Shown piece after piece: positions 25,292 to 35,980 of a DNA stretch of 64,000 nt (positions are counted from its first letter, which is position 1; each line of letters starts with the position of its first letter). Both the position numbers and the translations under genes were made by a program. The notes under the pieces were generated by a model, which worked only from the letters and a program-made list of their open reading frames with translations, made no database searches and was not told where the DNA came from. Where the stretch lies: the NCBI RefSeq assembly GCF_030052815.1, contig NC_079499.1, positions 86,777,183-86,841,182 of the forward strand, in the 5' to 3' direction. This stretch comes from Hevea brasiliensis (taxonomy: Eukaryota; Streptophyta; Magnoliopsida; Malpighiales; Euphorbiaceae).

Positions 25292-26776
25292 CTAATCTAT
25301 TTCTATGGTCTTGCCCTTGTCCAAAGGTGCTGCTAGAGGACTGGATGGAGCTGGTTGTTGCTGAAGGGGTGGTTCTAGAGGAGCTGATGGAGGTGGAGGT
25401 GGCATACCCAAAAAAGCCATGAGCTGCTTCATCATCTCTTTTAACTCTTTCCTCTTGTCTCTGGTCTCCATAATGAGATCAAAGAGTTGATCATGGCAAT
25501 CCTTAAGGGTATCAAGACCAGATTTAAGCTTCCTATTCACAAAATATACATCATCACTAAGCCTCTCAAGATAAGTGAATAAGGCTTTAGTGTTGAAGGG
25601 AGGATGTGTTGTGGTGGAAGAGGGGCCAGCTACAAATGGTGTTGGCTATGTAGATTCTGCTGGGGTATCCTGTGCAGATTGAGTAGGTGGTGCAGGTTCA
25701 GCAGAAGGCTATTGGACTGCTGGTGCAGATTGTGCCTCTGGTTGTGTAGATGGTCCTATATCTGCTACTGGTTGTGCAGTGTCAGATGGTGGCAGACTGA
25801 ATCCAATCTTGTATAAGTGAGAAGCATCAAAATATAAAGTGTCTGAAAGTACTGGTAGAGGATGCTCTTCCAGATCAAAGCCAAAATGTTTAGCTATAAC
25901 AGTTATGAGCCCACCCATGACTATATTACCTACAGATTTGGTAGCAGTGTGCAACACATGTTCACAAAAGAAGTAACTAGGAGATATTTTGACTTCGTGA
26001 AAAGCACACCATAGCATGAACAAGTCAGATTTTCCAACAGCACCAGAACTAGTCCCTCAGCTTAAGATAGTGCTAGGAATAAGCCTATGGATAAATCTAA
26101 GTGCTAGGTCTATTATTTGGGAGGTCTTAGATCTGCTAGCATAAAAACCCTGAGATTGGTTTGTAATATTTCCCCAAAATTGAACAGCATTGCAAACACC
26201 TTTATTTGCTACCTTTATGCTTGTATATGGGGCCCTAAACGATTCATCAATAGCAAACCCAAAGATACTGTGAAATTGGTTTAATGATAGCTCTCTATTT
26301 TGCCCCAAGCACCTAAATTTCATAGTTGGCTTGTAATTCATCTCATGCAATTTCAAAGTAGCTGAAAATGAGGAAATAAATTCCAAAACTAAGGCTGAAT
26401 AAACTAATTCTTATTTATGCACAAATTCCATCCAAACTAGACCATCAAGGTAGGCAACAACATTATCAAAAAAGCCAACAGATTGGAGGACATCTGCAGA
26501 AATGTACCTAGTGGGTTGCACTTTTCGGTCCTTTAGCCTCTTAAAAGTTGCCTTATGGGTTGGATCAAGAAGAGGCCAAGGTAATTTGGATACCTATGTT
26601 GCCCCTGTTGAAGGTTGCTTATTGCTAGAGGAGGGAGATTTGGCTTGTGGGGTAGAGGTAGAAGCACTGACCCCTTGTCGTGTGGAAGCCGAAGTTCTAG
26701 GGTTTTTGGGTGTAGGCTCAGAAAGTGGAGTAGCAGGTGGGTCCTTACATTTTGTGGGAGGTGGTGTAGATGCCAT
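25292..26776 (-). pseudogene. Athila env-like third ORF (495 codons, about 5 stops)
   Basis: All pieces on the minus strand from the ATG at 26776 to the stop at 25292 are in one frame. It is broken by nonsense codons near 26594, 26411, 26057, 25709 and about 25650, with no frameshift. It starts with a Pro/Ser/Thr-rich segment (residues 1-60). A globular part follows with MKFRCLGQNRELSLNQFHSI, FWGNITN, then SKTSQIIDLALRFIHRLIP (about 130-240), then HEVKISPSYFFCEHVLH (about 260-290). A charged helical segment (LMETRDKRKELKEMMKQLM-like, about 435-460) and a proline-rich tail come last. Position and style match the Athila extra ORF, whose role is unproven. No signal peptide or clear membrane span is visible. 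Confidence 0.78.
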
Positions 26777-27132
26777 GGGTCAAGTTGATTTAGACCGGAT
26801 TCTCTTTTTATAGGTCGATGTAGGAGGAGGTGGAGGGGTTTATTATGGAGGAGAATCGGGATTGGGCTTGCATAGTGAGGGATATGACTTGGAGAGGAGA
26901 GCCTTGAGGGGAAGGGGGAGGCATTTCCTTGGTAGTGGTGGTCAATGATGGTAGGAATTGAGGAGGGAAGAACAAAATAAAAGAGATAGAGGGGAAGTTA
27001 AGGTATCAATCGACAAAAAGGTAGGGGGGTGAGGGATTGATATCGAGAAAAATGAGGAGGGTGGTTGTGAACAGTAATGAAGGGAAGTGAGGGGTGAGAA
27101 AGTGGGTTGTGCGAAAATTTTGATTTGCACAG
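26777..27132 (-). other. Athila A leader of the third ORF, no gene
   Basis: G-rich on the plus strand (C-rich on the sense strand), with no recognisable coding frame. It lies between the 72-bp array and the env-like ATG. Confidence 0.45.
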
Positions 27133-27640
27133 GACGTGCAAATTTCTACATAAGGGGAAAATGGGTGTGCATAACTTATGCAGGTGTTTATGCAAGTTTT
27201 GACAAGAATGGGGATTCTGAAAAGTTAGTTGTGCAAAAGTGCATAACTTTTGCACACAATTATGCAAGTTTCAGCAGAAAAGAAATCCCAGTAAATTTGG
27301 TTATGCAATAGTGCATAAGCTATGCACTTGGTTATGCGGAATTCGACAGAAATGAAAATTTTAGGATTTGAAGTTATGCAAGAGTGCATAAGTTATGCAT
27401 ACACTTATGTAAGTTTTGGTAGAAATAGAAGTGGCAAAAATTGTGACAGTGCAGAATTGCATAAGTTATGCATGCCCTTATGCAGTTTTTGGCAAGAAAT
27501 GAAATGGCAAAAATTTAGTTATGCAGGATTGCATAAGTTATGCAAGAGCTTATGCAGGTTTTGATAGGAATAAAAATTAAGGCAAAGTGAGACCCTAAAG
27601 CTACATAAGTTATGCAGTTACTTATGCACATTTCAACAAG
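27133..27640 (-). repeat. 72-bp tandem repeat with a palindromic core, about 7 units
   Basis: The core GCATAAGTTATGCA, or a near match, starts at 27169, 27241, 27313, 27386, 27459, 27531 and 27603, spacings of 72, 72, 73, 73, 72 and 72. Each unit also has a second cttatgcag-type half and a gttttgg(c/t)a-agaaat tail. The core is its own near-perfect inverted repeat. The array lies between integrase and the env-like frame. Confidence 0.88.
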
Positions 27641-28414
27641 ATTCAGATTACAATAAAAAATGCTTTGCAAGTTTGAAAAATACATGAGAATAAAGAAATG
27701 TAGCCCTGTGAAGCATAAACCATGAGAAATTATCATAAAAAACACAAATATTTGGATAATCCATCACAATTGCACCATACAAGCTTGTAGAAGTAAGTTA
27801 TGCATAAGAGACATTTGTGAATTATGCCACTTCAACTCAAACCCTGCAAATTAACATTCTAGCACATTAAAGCTCAATAAAAATCTGCACAAAGTTGCAC
27901 TTATCCACAAAAGAAAAAGGCTCTCCAAGTTATGCCAATAAAATGCAGCATTTGCACATTGAATCACACAACCCAATTAAGTTCAAAACCACTAAAATGA
28001 CCCACTTACCATCGTATCAACATGATAAGCACAGATATATGAAAGATACACGCCCAACCTCAACAAAGAAACAAATAGCATATGTTGCAGACCCTTTTTG
28101 CTGAAAAATTTTTCTGCATAAGCCAAGAAGGGGTCCTGGATAGGAAGCAATGAAAATAAACCAATCTCGGGAGAGTTAATGGATAAAATATCAGATTAAG
28201 AGTAACTCCTCAACAGTGCAACAACCTCCATCCATTGAAATACATCTACAAAAGACAAAATTCAACAATATCAAAAATTGAATTTGGGGAGATTTAAGAT
28301 AAAAACAAAAGTAATGCAAATAAAAGTAAATCAACAAAAGAAAAATAAAAGAACTTGGGGTGCCTCTCAAGAGCGCTAATTTATAGTCTTTAGCTGGAAT
28401 CTTCATGCATTTCA
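27641..28414 (-). other. Athila A pol-to-third-ORF spacer
   Basis: No coding frame is recognised. One isolated gttatgcataag motif occurs near 27797. Further stretches are A-rich. Confidence 0.45.
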
Positions 28415-29791
28415 CTAAAAAAGAGGTGTGAGATCAGAGAGCTTGTAACAGCTTGCTCCCTTTATTGGGTCTCCAGTTATGTAATGCTTCAATCTATGCC
28501 CATTGACCTTAAAATTTCTAGATTTTTCACTCCAAATTTCAATTGCTCCATAAGGGAAAACTTTAGAAACTCTATATGGACCAGTCCACCTTGATTTAAG
28601 TTTTCCTGGGAATAATTTCAATCTTGAGTTGAACAACAGAACTGAATTACCTTCTTTAAATTCCTTTTTCATGAGATGCTTATCATGCCAAACTTTAGTT
28701 CGTTCTTTATAAATATGGGCATTTTCATAGGCATCCATCCTCATTTCTTTAAGCTCATTAAGTTGCAATAGGCTCTTCTCACCAGCTTGCTTGAGATCAA
28801 AATTCAAGGTCTGAATGGCCCAATATGCCCTATGCTCTAGCTCCACAAGTAAATGATAAGACTTACCATACACTAACCTAAAAGGAGTAGTTCCTATAGG
28901 GGTTTTGTAAGCAGTCCTATATGCCCATAAAGCATCATCTAGTCTAACAGACCAATTTTTTCAAGAATTGCTCACTGTTTTCTCCAAGATATGTTTGAGT
29001 TCCCTATTAGAAATTTCAACTTGTCCTGAAGTTTGAGGATGGTATGGGGTAGCTATCTTGTGCACTACACTATACTTCCTCATTAAGCTCTCAAATTGCT
29101 TATTAAAAAAATATAAACCCCCATCACTAATTACAACCCTTAGAGCTCCAAATCTACTCAAGACAAATTTCTTCAAGAATTTCACTACCACCTTAGCATC
29201 ATTAGTTGGAGTTGTAACAGCTTCTACCCACTTTAACACATAGCCGACTCCAACTAGAATGTATTTATTACCATATGAAGGAGGAAATGGGCCCATAAAA
29301 TCTGTTCCCCATACATCAAATAATTCCACCTCAAGAATATCATTTAGGGGCATTTCATCTCTTTTTGACAGATTTCCACTCCTTTGACATTTATCACATT
29401 CTAACATAAATTTCCTCACATCCTTGAAAAGGTTTGGCCAAAAGAAACCAGCTTGAAGAATTTTACTAGCTGTTTTAGAGATTTCAAAGTGTCCTCCATA
29501 ATCAGAAGCATGGCAATGATGCATAACACTCTCTATCTCCTCATCAGGAATACATCTTCTTATTAAACCATCACAACATCTCCTAAAGAGTAAAGGATCA
29601 TCCCATCTATAAAATTTTGCCTCAAGCAAAAACTTTTTCTTTTGTTGTAATGTCATTCCTAGTGATAAAACTCCACAAGATAGATAATTCACCAAGTCTG
29701 CATACCAAGGTAGGTTAGCAACAAGAGAGAAAAGTTGTTCATCCAAGAAAAACTCATCAATAGGGACTGCATCCATTTCTTTATCATCCAA
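28415..29791 (-). pseudogene. Athila A integrase, nearly intact
   Basis: One frame of 459 codons on the minus strand has a single TGA at 28961-28963, probably a former CGA arginine codon. Zinc-binding text: [20 protein letters not shown] followed by CDKCQRSGN. Catalytic residues are visible: Asp in GTDFMGPF, Asp in [10 protein letters not shown] and Glu in [14 protein letters not shown]. The C-terminal GPY/F module reads [20 protein letters not shown]. It ends naturally at SDLTPLF. Apart from the single stop this is the best preserved enzyme in the window, and the spacing of the catalytic residues is normal. Confidence 0.85.
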
Positions 29792-29862
29792 TTTTAACCT
29801 ATTAAGATTATCTGCAACTACATTTCAGCTCCCTTCTTATCTATAATTTCCAAATCAAACTC

Positions 29863-30227
29863 TTATAGCATTAGAATGCACCTAATGAGCCTAGGTTTAG
29901 CCTCCTTTTTATGGAGTAAATACCTAATAACAGCATGATCTGAAAATACAACCACCTTTGAGTCAATAATGTAAGGTCTGAACTTTTCCAATGCAAAGAT
30001 AATTGCTAAGAATTCCTTTTCAGTTGTTGCATAATTTGTTTGAGCCTCATCCAGTGTTCTACTAGCATAATAAATAGCATAAGCCCTTTTGTCTTTTCTT
30101 TGACCAAGAACAACTCCAATTGCACAATTGCCAGCATCATACATAATTTCAAAAGGTAAACTCCAATCAGGCGGTTGCATGATTGGTGCAGTAATAAGAG
30201 CTTGCTTTAACCTACAAAAGGCATCTA
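29863..30227 (-). pseudogene. Athila A RNase H fragment
   Basis: On the minus strand: [85 protein letters not shown]. This is Athila/Tat-type reverse transcriptase end plus RNase H. Upstream text stops abruptly at about 30228, where Tekay LTR sequence begins. A frameshift separates it from the integrase frame at 29791. Confidence 0.85.
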
Positions 30228-30234
30228 AAGAGAG
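30221..30234. other. Deletion junction between Athila A and the Tekay 3' LTR
   Basis: Sequence right of 30228 matches 42223 onward inside the Tekay 5' LTR, and sequence to the left is Athila RNase H. The join lies in an agagagagatggg stretch, consistent with illegitimate recombination at short purine homology. There is no TG end and no TSD, so it is not an insertion edge. Confidence 0.7.
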
Positions 30235-30954
30235 AGATGGGAGTGATGGGGCTGCAATATGGATGAGGAAGAAGAACTTTTTGTTTTTTTTTTCTTTTCT
30301 TCTATGAATTTTTATCCTCTTGGAAGACCATAAAATTAAATTAAAATAAATTTTATTTATAATAATTATTGCATCATACATGACGTCATGCATGATGTCA
30401 TCACTTTTTACTTTCCTTTTTCTTTTTTTTTTTCTATTTATTTTTCCATTAGTTCTTTAATTTAATTTCCGATTCTAAATTTTTTTTTCTCTGATTTTAT
30501 TTGACAGTTAGGTCAGGAGTCAGCTTTCGGGGTCAATTAACCAAATTGCCCCTCGCCGGCTCGACCTAGTTTGCAAATAATTCAATATTTCTTTCGGATC
30601 CCTGACCTAATTATTTGACTGGCTTAACAATTCTTTTTCATGATTTTCTCTTTTCCACTGTGTTTGCAATAGTCCTAAGGACCGCGGCGTCACATTTTAT
30701 GGTTCGAAATTTGAGTTTAAATCGACCTCGCAATCCTTCCTGAGAAGATCACCCATCACTGTGACTCTTAGCTCATTTAACTTCTTATGTTCTATTTTTC
30801 TTATTTATACTTAACTAATTGACAATTACTAATTATTTGTGTTCAAGGCTTATCTAGTTGTCTTAAGTGTGGTTCTAATCCCATTAATTATCCGGACCGA
30901 CACCGGCCACCGGAATAGTGAAATATACTAGGCTATGCAAATAGGGGTGTTATA
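30228..30954 (-). repeat. Tekay 3' LTR, sense-5' 727 bp only
   Basis: Aligns with 42223-42961 with high similarity. It is 12 bp shorter, matching one fewer copy of a 12-bp catgcatgatgt unit (30375-30398 against 42371-42406). The sense start reads TATAACACC instead of TGTAACACC, a mutated terminus. The remaining ~2.8 kb of this LTR is lost at the junction. Confidence 0.85.
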
Positions 30955-30970
30955 ATTCTCTCCCCCTTAA
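30955..30970 (-). other. Tekay polypurine tract
   Basis: Reads AAGGGGGAGAGAAT on the minus strand, immediately upstream of the 3' LTR. It is the plus-strand primer site. Confidence 0.8.
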
Positions 30971-30999
30971 AATAAATTTTGTCTCGAAATTTTACCTGG

Positions 31000-32082
31000 T
31001 ATCAATCTCTGAACAGCTGTGGGTGCTGTCTCCTCATGTCCTCCTCTCATTCCCAAGTAGCCTCCTGGCTCGAATGATGGTTTAACAGCACTTTCACTAA
31101 CGGTATTTGCTTGTTCTGTAGTTGCTTCACCTCATAAGCCAAAATCTCTATGGGTTCTTCTTCATATGTGAGGTCTGGATTTACTTCAATTTCTTCTACT
31201 GATAGTACATGAGATGGGTCTAATCGATACCTCCTCAACATAGACACATGGAAGACATTATGTATCTTCTCTAACATTGGAGGTAGTGCCAAACGATATG
31301 CCAAAGGACCCACTCTCTCCAGAACCTCATATGGCCCAATGAAATGAGGACTCAGTTTCCCCTTTCTGCAAAATCTCATAATTCTCTTCCAAGGGGAAAT
31401 CTTGAGGAATACTTTATCACCCACTGTATACTCAATATCCCTTCTTTTCAGATCAATACAGGACTTCTGAAGGTCTGATGCAGTCTTAAGTCGATCTCTG
31501 ATCACCCTGATCTTTTCCTTGATCGGTTGAACAATTTTGGGTCCAATCATCTGTCTTTCACCTACCTCATCCCAACATAGGGGAGTTTTGCATTTTCTGC
31601 CATACAAAGCTTCATATAGAGGCATCCCAATGCTTGATTGGTAGCTTTTGTTGTAAGCAAACTCAATCAAAGGCAAGTGTATGTCCCAACTGCCCTCAAA
31701 TTCAATCACACAAGCCCATAGCATGTCCTCCAAGATCTGAATTACCCTCTCAGACTGGCTGTCTGTCTGTGGGTGGAATGCCGTACTGAAGTTCAATCTA
31801 GTTTCTAGGGCTCTTTGAAGACTACCTCAAAATCTAGAAGTGAACTTAGGATCTCTGTTAGATACGATGGATACTGGCACTCCATGGAGTCTCACAATCT
31901 CATCAATGTACAACTTGGCCAATCTTTCTAAACTTTAGTCCATCTAGACTGGCAGAAAATGAGTAGACTTGGTCAGTCTGTCAATAATAACCCATACTGC
32001 ATCATGACTCTTCTGTGTCCTTGGAAGTCCCATTACAAAATCCATAGTTATTCTCTCCCATTTCCATTCCAGTATTGGTAGT
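31000..32082 (-). pseudogene. Tekay integrase C-terminal part and chromodomain
   Basis: On the minus strand: FSTAFHPQTDSQSERVIQIL (the third catalytic Glu is the E of SERV), LPLIEFAYNKSYQSSIGMPL, YEALYGRKCKTPLCWDEVG, LSPHFIGPYEVLERVGPLAY (GPY/F module), VFHVSMLRRYRLDPSHVL, then a chromodomain with EEPIEILAYEVKQLQNKQIP, LVKVLLNHHSSQEATWE. Such chromodomains bind modified histone tails and steer integration into heterochromatin. Stops follow ATWE and occur at a second place before the PPT. A stretch near 31797-31950 has another stop and a shift. Confidence 0.88.
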
Positions 32083-32612
32083 AGGGGTGAGCAATCGGTT
32101 CGAACCGAATTATATTATAAAAATCGAACAGTCAATTTTAGAAATCGAACTGAACCGAGCCAAAATTGGTGAAAAATTGAATCGAACCGAACCGCTTTAT
32201 TTCGATTCAGTTCTGTTTAAACCGATCGTTTTGATTTTTGATTAATTTTTTAATTTAGACTTGATTTTCAAGTTATTTGGTCTAATTTTAACTTTGGTTT
32301 GAACCTAATAACCATTAATCAATGAAATTAAACAATTAATATATATAAAATTAAATATAATTCATAAATTTTCCATAAAAATAAATTAATTCAAAAATCG
32401 ATTCGGTTCGATTTGACATATAAATCACTATTCGGTTCGATTCGGTTTAACCGATTTTTTTTTCTTCAAAACCGAACCGAACCGAAATAACCGAAATTTT
32501 TATAAATTAAAACCGAACCAAACCGATTAAATTTTAAAACCGAACCGATTGAACCGAATTGACTCGGTTCGGTTCGGTTTTTCGATTTGAACCGAATTCT
32601 GCTCAGCGCAAA
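32083..32612. mobile_element. hAT-like MITE, copy 2
   Basis: Starts AGGGGTGAGCA and ends TGCTCAGCGC. The flanks TTGGTAGT (32075-32082) and CTGGTAGT (32613-32620) are an 8-bp duplication with one mismatch. It is filled with cggttcggtt motifs, as in copy 1 (74-580). It interrupts the Tekay integrase, whose coding text matches up across the TSD. Confidence 0.82.
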
Positions 32613-33576
32613 CTGGTAGTGGATGTAACAACCCAGCGGGTACTTGATGCTCTGCCTTCACTTGTTGACAAGTTAGGCATTTGGAAACAAACTCTGCCAC
32701 ATCTCTTTTCATACCCTTCCACTAGTAATGCTCCTTTAGCCCTCTATACATTTTTGTGCCACCAGGGTGCATGGTAAAAGGAGACTCATATACTTCCTTT
32801 AAAATGATCTGCCTCAAATCAACATCATTAGGAACACACATTCTGCCCTGGTGTAGCAATAGACCATCATCTCTTATTGAGAATTCTGGTTTCTTGCCCT
32901 ACCGGACTTCTTCCAATAGCCTCTGATAACTTTCATCATTCTGAATAGCCATTTTGATATGATCAATCAACACTAGCTATACATGCCATGCAACTGCTGT
33001 CTGCCCCTCATCATTAATCTCTAAGCTAGCATGTAATGATCTCATCTCATGTACCATAGATAAAGGAGTAACCCGTAGACTTGCCATAGTCTTACGACTT
33101 AAGGCATCAACCACTACATTAGCTTTCCCTGGCTGATGGTCTATTAGACAATCATAGTCTTTTATCAACTATAACCGTCTCCTCTGTCTCAAATTCAACT
33201 CCTTTTGAGTGCCCAGATACTTCAAACTCTTACGATCTGTGTAAATGTAGCACTTCTCCCCACACAAATAATATCTCCAGATCTTAAGAGCAAATACAAT
33301 AGCTGCAAGCTCGAAGTCATATGTCAGATAATTTCTCTCATGCGGTTTCAGCCGGCGCGATGCATAGGCAATGACATTTCGATCTTGCATCAATACACAA
33401 CCCAACCCATTGTGAAAAGCATCACTATAAACTGTATATTCTTTACACGATGTAGGTAAAGTCAGGACTGGAGCCTTAGTCAAACACCTCTTCAATTCAT
33501 CAAAACTCTGTTGACATTTATCCGTCCACTGAAATTTCATATCTTTTCGAAGTAACTTAGTTAATGGAGATGCCAA
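32613..33576 (-). pseudogene. Tekay RNase H and integrase N-terminal part
   Basis: On the minus strand: [91 protein letters not shown] (RNase H). Then DYDCLIDHQPGKANVVVDAL (tether), and after degenerate text [20 protein letters not shown] with the CxxC half of the zinc finger. About 10 residues are lost between this and the reverse transcriptase at 33577-33632. The part around 32780-32970 is heavily mutated. Confidence 0.86.
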
Positions 33577-34400
33577 AAATATCCAGCTAAACCCAGAAAA
33601 CTGTGAATCTCCGTGATATTTTTGGTTGGCCTCTAATTAAGGATAGCTTCTATCTTACTTGGATCTACCTTGATACCCTCTACTGATACTACGTGCCCCA
33701 AGAAGTATATTTCCTTCAGCCAAAACTCACACTTCGATAATTTGGCGTATAGCTGTTTCTCCATCAAAGTCTGCAGTACAATCCGCAGATGTCTATCATG
33801 CTCTTTTGTACTCCTCGAATAGACCAATATATCTTCTATGAATACCATAACAAACTGGTCAAGGTATGGTCTGAAGATAGTGTTCATCAGATCCATAAAA
33901 GTAGCTGGAGCATTAGTTAACCCGAATAGCATGACTGAGAACTCATAATGGCCATAACGGATTCTGAAGGCAGTTTTAGGAATATTCTGCTTTTGTACTT
34001 TCAGCTGATAATAACCTGATCTCAGGTTAATTTTAGAGAACACAGGTGCACCCCTCAACTGATCAAACAAGTCATCAATATGGGGCAATGGATATCTATT
34101 CTTTATTGTCACCTTATTCAGCTGCTGGCAGTCAACACATAAACGGAGAGTGCCATCTTTCTTCTTAACAAACAACACTGGCGCTCCCCAAGGTGACACA
34201 CTAGGGCGGATAAAGCCCTTGTCAAGCAGCTCTTGCAACTGTAATTTCAATTCTTTCAATTCTACTGGTGCTATTCTTAATGGTGTTATGGAGATTGGGT
34301 CCACACCAGGCATAACATCAATCTCAAATTGCACTTTTCTTTCTGGAGGTAATCTTGGCAATTCATCAGGAAAAGTCACATACTGTAGGGATGTCCCTCA
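33577..34400 (-). pseudogene. Tekay reverse transcriptase with altered catalytic sites
   Basis: On the minus strand: [20 protein letters not shown], then [60 protein letters not shown]. The first active-site block reads [13 protein letters not shown], where gypsy enzymes have FSKIDLRSGY. The second reads [13 protein letters not shown] where the family has FIDDIL. Two of the metal-binding aspartates are therefore replaced (Asp to Asn, Asp to Glu). [20 protein letters not shown] follows, then stops. Confidence 0.9.
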
Positions 34401-35354
34401 GTGCTGGACTCCCTACTTGGGTGTCTATCACATGTGCCAAGTATGCTTCCCACCCCTTTCTGATCATCCTTCTAGCTAGTGCAGTCGAAATGATGTTTGA
34501 TGGCAGTAAATGCCTCTCCCCATGTATTAGTACATCACCTTATAGAGGGAGACCAAAAGTGACTGTTTTCAGTTTACAGTCAATCATGGCGTGATGCCTG
34601 GCTAACCAATCCATGCCCAAGATAATATCCTAATCTCTGAAGGGCATTTCAATCAAATCTGACAGAAAAACATGTCCTTGGATCACCAAAGGACAGTCTC
34701 TATAGATTCTGTTGACCCGAACCTCTTGTCTTAATGGACTAGTTACTAGCACTTCAAAATCTATTTTGACACATGGAACAGCAAGTGAACTGACTATGCT
34801 AGCACTAACATATGAGTGGGTTGAACTGGGATCAAACAACACAAATACTTCTTGATCAGAGATAGAGAATGTACCAGCTACCACATCGAAAGTCTTAGCC
34901 TCTTCTCGCTGTCTCATCGTGCAAACTCTGGCTGAAGCACTTCCTTGGGCTGACTGACCAACAGTGCCCTGACTGCTAGAAGCAGTACCTCTACCTCTGC
35001 CTCTTCCTCTGCCAATCGGTTGTGAACCTCTGGGAGCAGGAATCTGAATAGATCCTTCTACAATCGTAGGAGCTGGACCGAATCTAGGAGCACTAGTGCA
35101 GTCTTTTGCAGTATGGCCCTTGCCTCCACAGTTAAAGTAGACTCCTGTTGCCCAATAGCATTCTCCCCCATGAATCTTGCCACAAGTCTCACAGGTTTGA
35201 GGAGGTTGTAAACCCCTGCTCGACTGTTGACCAGACCTAGGGGGTCTCTGTCCATAGAATCGGCCCCTTCCAAACCTTTTACCTTGACCTCTGCTAGGTC
35301 CACCAAATTTCTTTCCCTTCCCAGAAGTACCACTAGGACTTGGCTCTACTGACT
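34401..35354 (-). pseudogene. Tekay gag C-terminus and protease
   Basis: On the minus strand: a basic Gly/Arg/Gln-rich segment, CETCGKIHGGEC, then the zinc knuckle YFNCGGKGHTAKDC whose first cysteine is a tyrosine. A GRGRGRGRG stretch and then protease text follow: VLFDPSSTHSYVSASIVSSL, VIQGHVFLSDLIEMPF. A stop lies where DQDIILGMDW is expected (QD became a stop at about 34630). The upstream end is the TTTCC target site of the solo LTR 35360-38448. Confidence 0.86.
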
Positions 35355-35902
35355 TTTCCTGTAACACCTTCCCGGTAACTACTCCGTACATCCTACTGTT
35401 CTGGTGACCAGTGTCGGTCCGGACAGCTAGAATGTCCGAAAAAATATTTAAACTAAAGTGAAGAACCATAATCAACTCAAATATTGATAAGAAAAATTTA
35501 GTAAAAATTTAAGAATTAAAATACAATCAAATTAAACGAGCCGGTGCCCTAGCGATGGGTAACCCAGAGTGAAGTTGCGGTTCTCGCAACTAGGAGCCCT
35601 AGACCCGGGAGAAAAATTATAAGATAATTTTTGGGACTCCAGAGAAGGGTTATTGAGGTTCCCATGGCATTAGAATGCCAAGAAAATACCTAAAAAAATT
35701 TTTCAATCGGTACAGACAATTTTGACCCGTTAAGCCAAACGGAGGGCATTTTGGTCATTTCGCCTTCAGAGGTGATTTTTGGCCGACTTGTCCAGTTGAG
35801 TAAATAATTAATATGACATAAAATATGAATAAACATTGCTAGAAATTAAATTGAAAATGAGTAGTGAAGAAAAGAAAAGAAAATGAGGAAAAATGCTTAT
35901 TT

Positions 35903-35980
35903 ATGACATCATGGTGATGTCATTAAAAGCTGTAACCAATCACCTTTAAACAACTAATTAACCAACTAATAAAAGAGACT
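35903..35980 (+). promoter_or_regulatory. Putative LTR promoter: inverted TGACATCA, CCAAT, TATA-like box
   Basis: TGACATCA-tgg-TGATGTCA is a perfect 8-bp inverted pair at about 35905-35923. Then ccaatca follows, then aataaaagagac around 35968-35979. The same order occurs in the LTR at 52288. TGACATCA resembles bZIP-type sites. The function is inferred. Confidence 0.5.

Larger units (their letters stand above)
21492..30227 (-). mobile_element. Athila-type gypsy element A, 3' half
   Basis: On the minus strand the order is RNase H, integrase, spacer with a 72-bp tandem repeat, env-like frame, noncoding tail, polypurine tract and 3' LTR, as in the Athila lineage. It inserted in copia 1 at 21491/21492. 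Reverse transcriptase, protease, gag and the 5' LTR are missing beyond the junction at about 30228. Confidence 0.82.

Noticed and set aside
26502..26813. Plus-strand 103-codon Gly/Val-rich frame
   Set aside because: It is antisense to the Pro/Ser-rich start of the env-like frame.
27133..27640. Regular palindromic repeats as a CRISPR-like array
   Set aside because: The intervals are themselves repeated and similar, not unique spacers, and the context is a plant Athila element.
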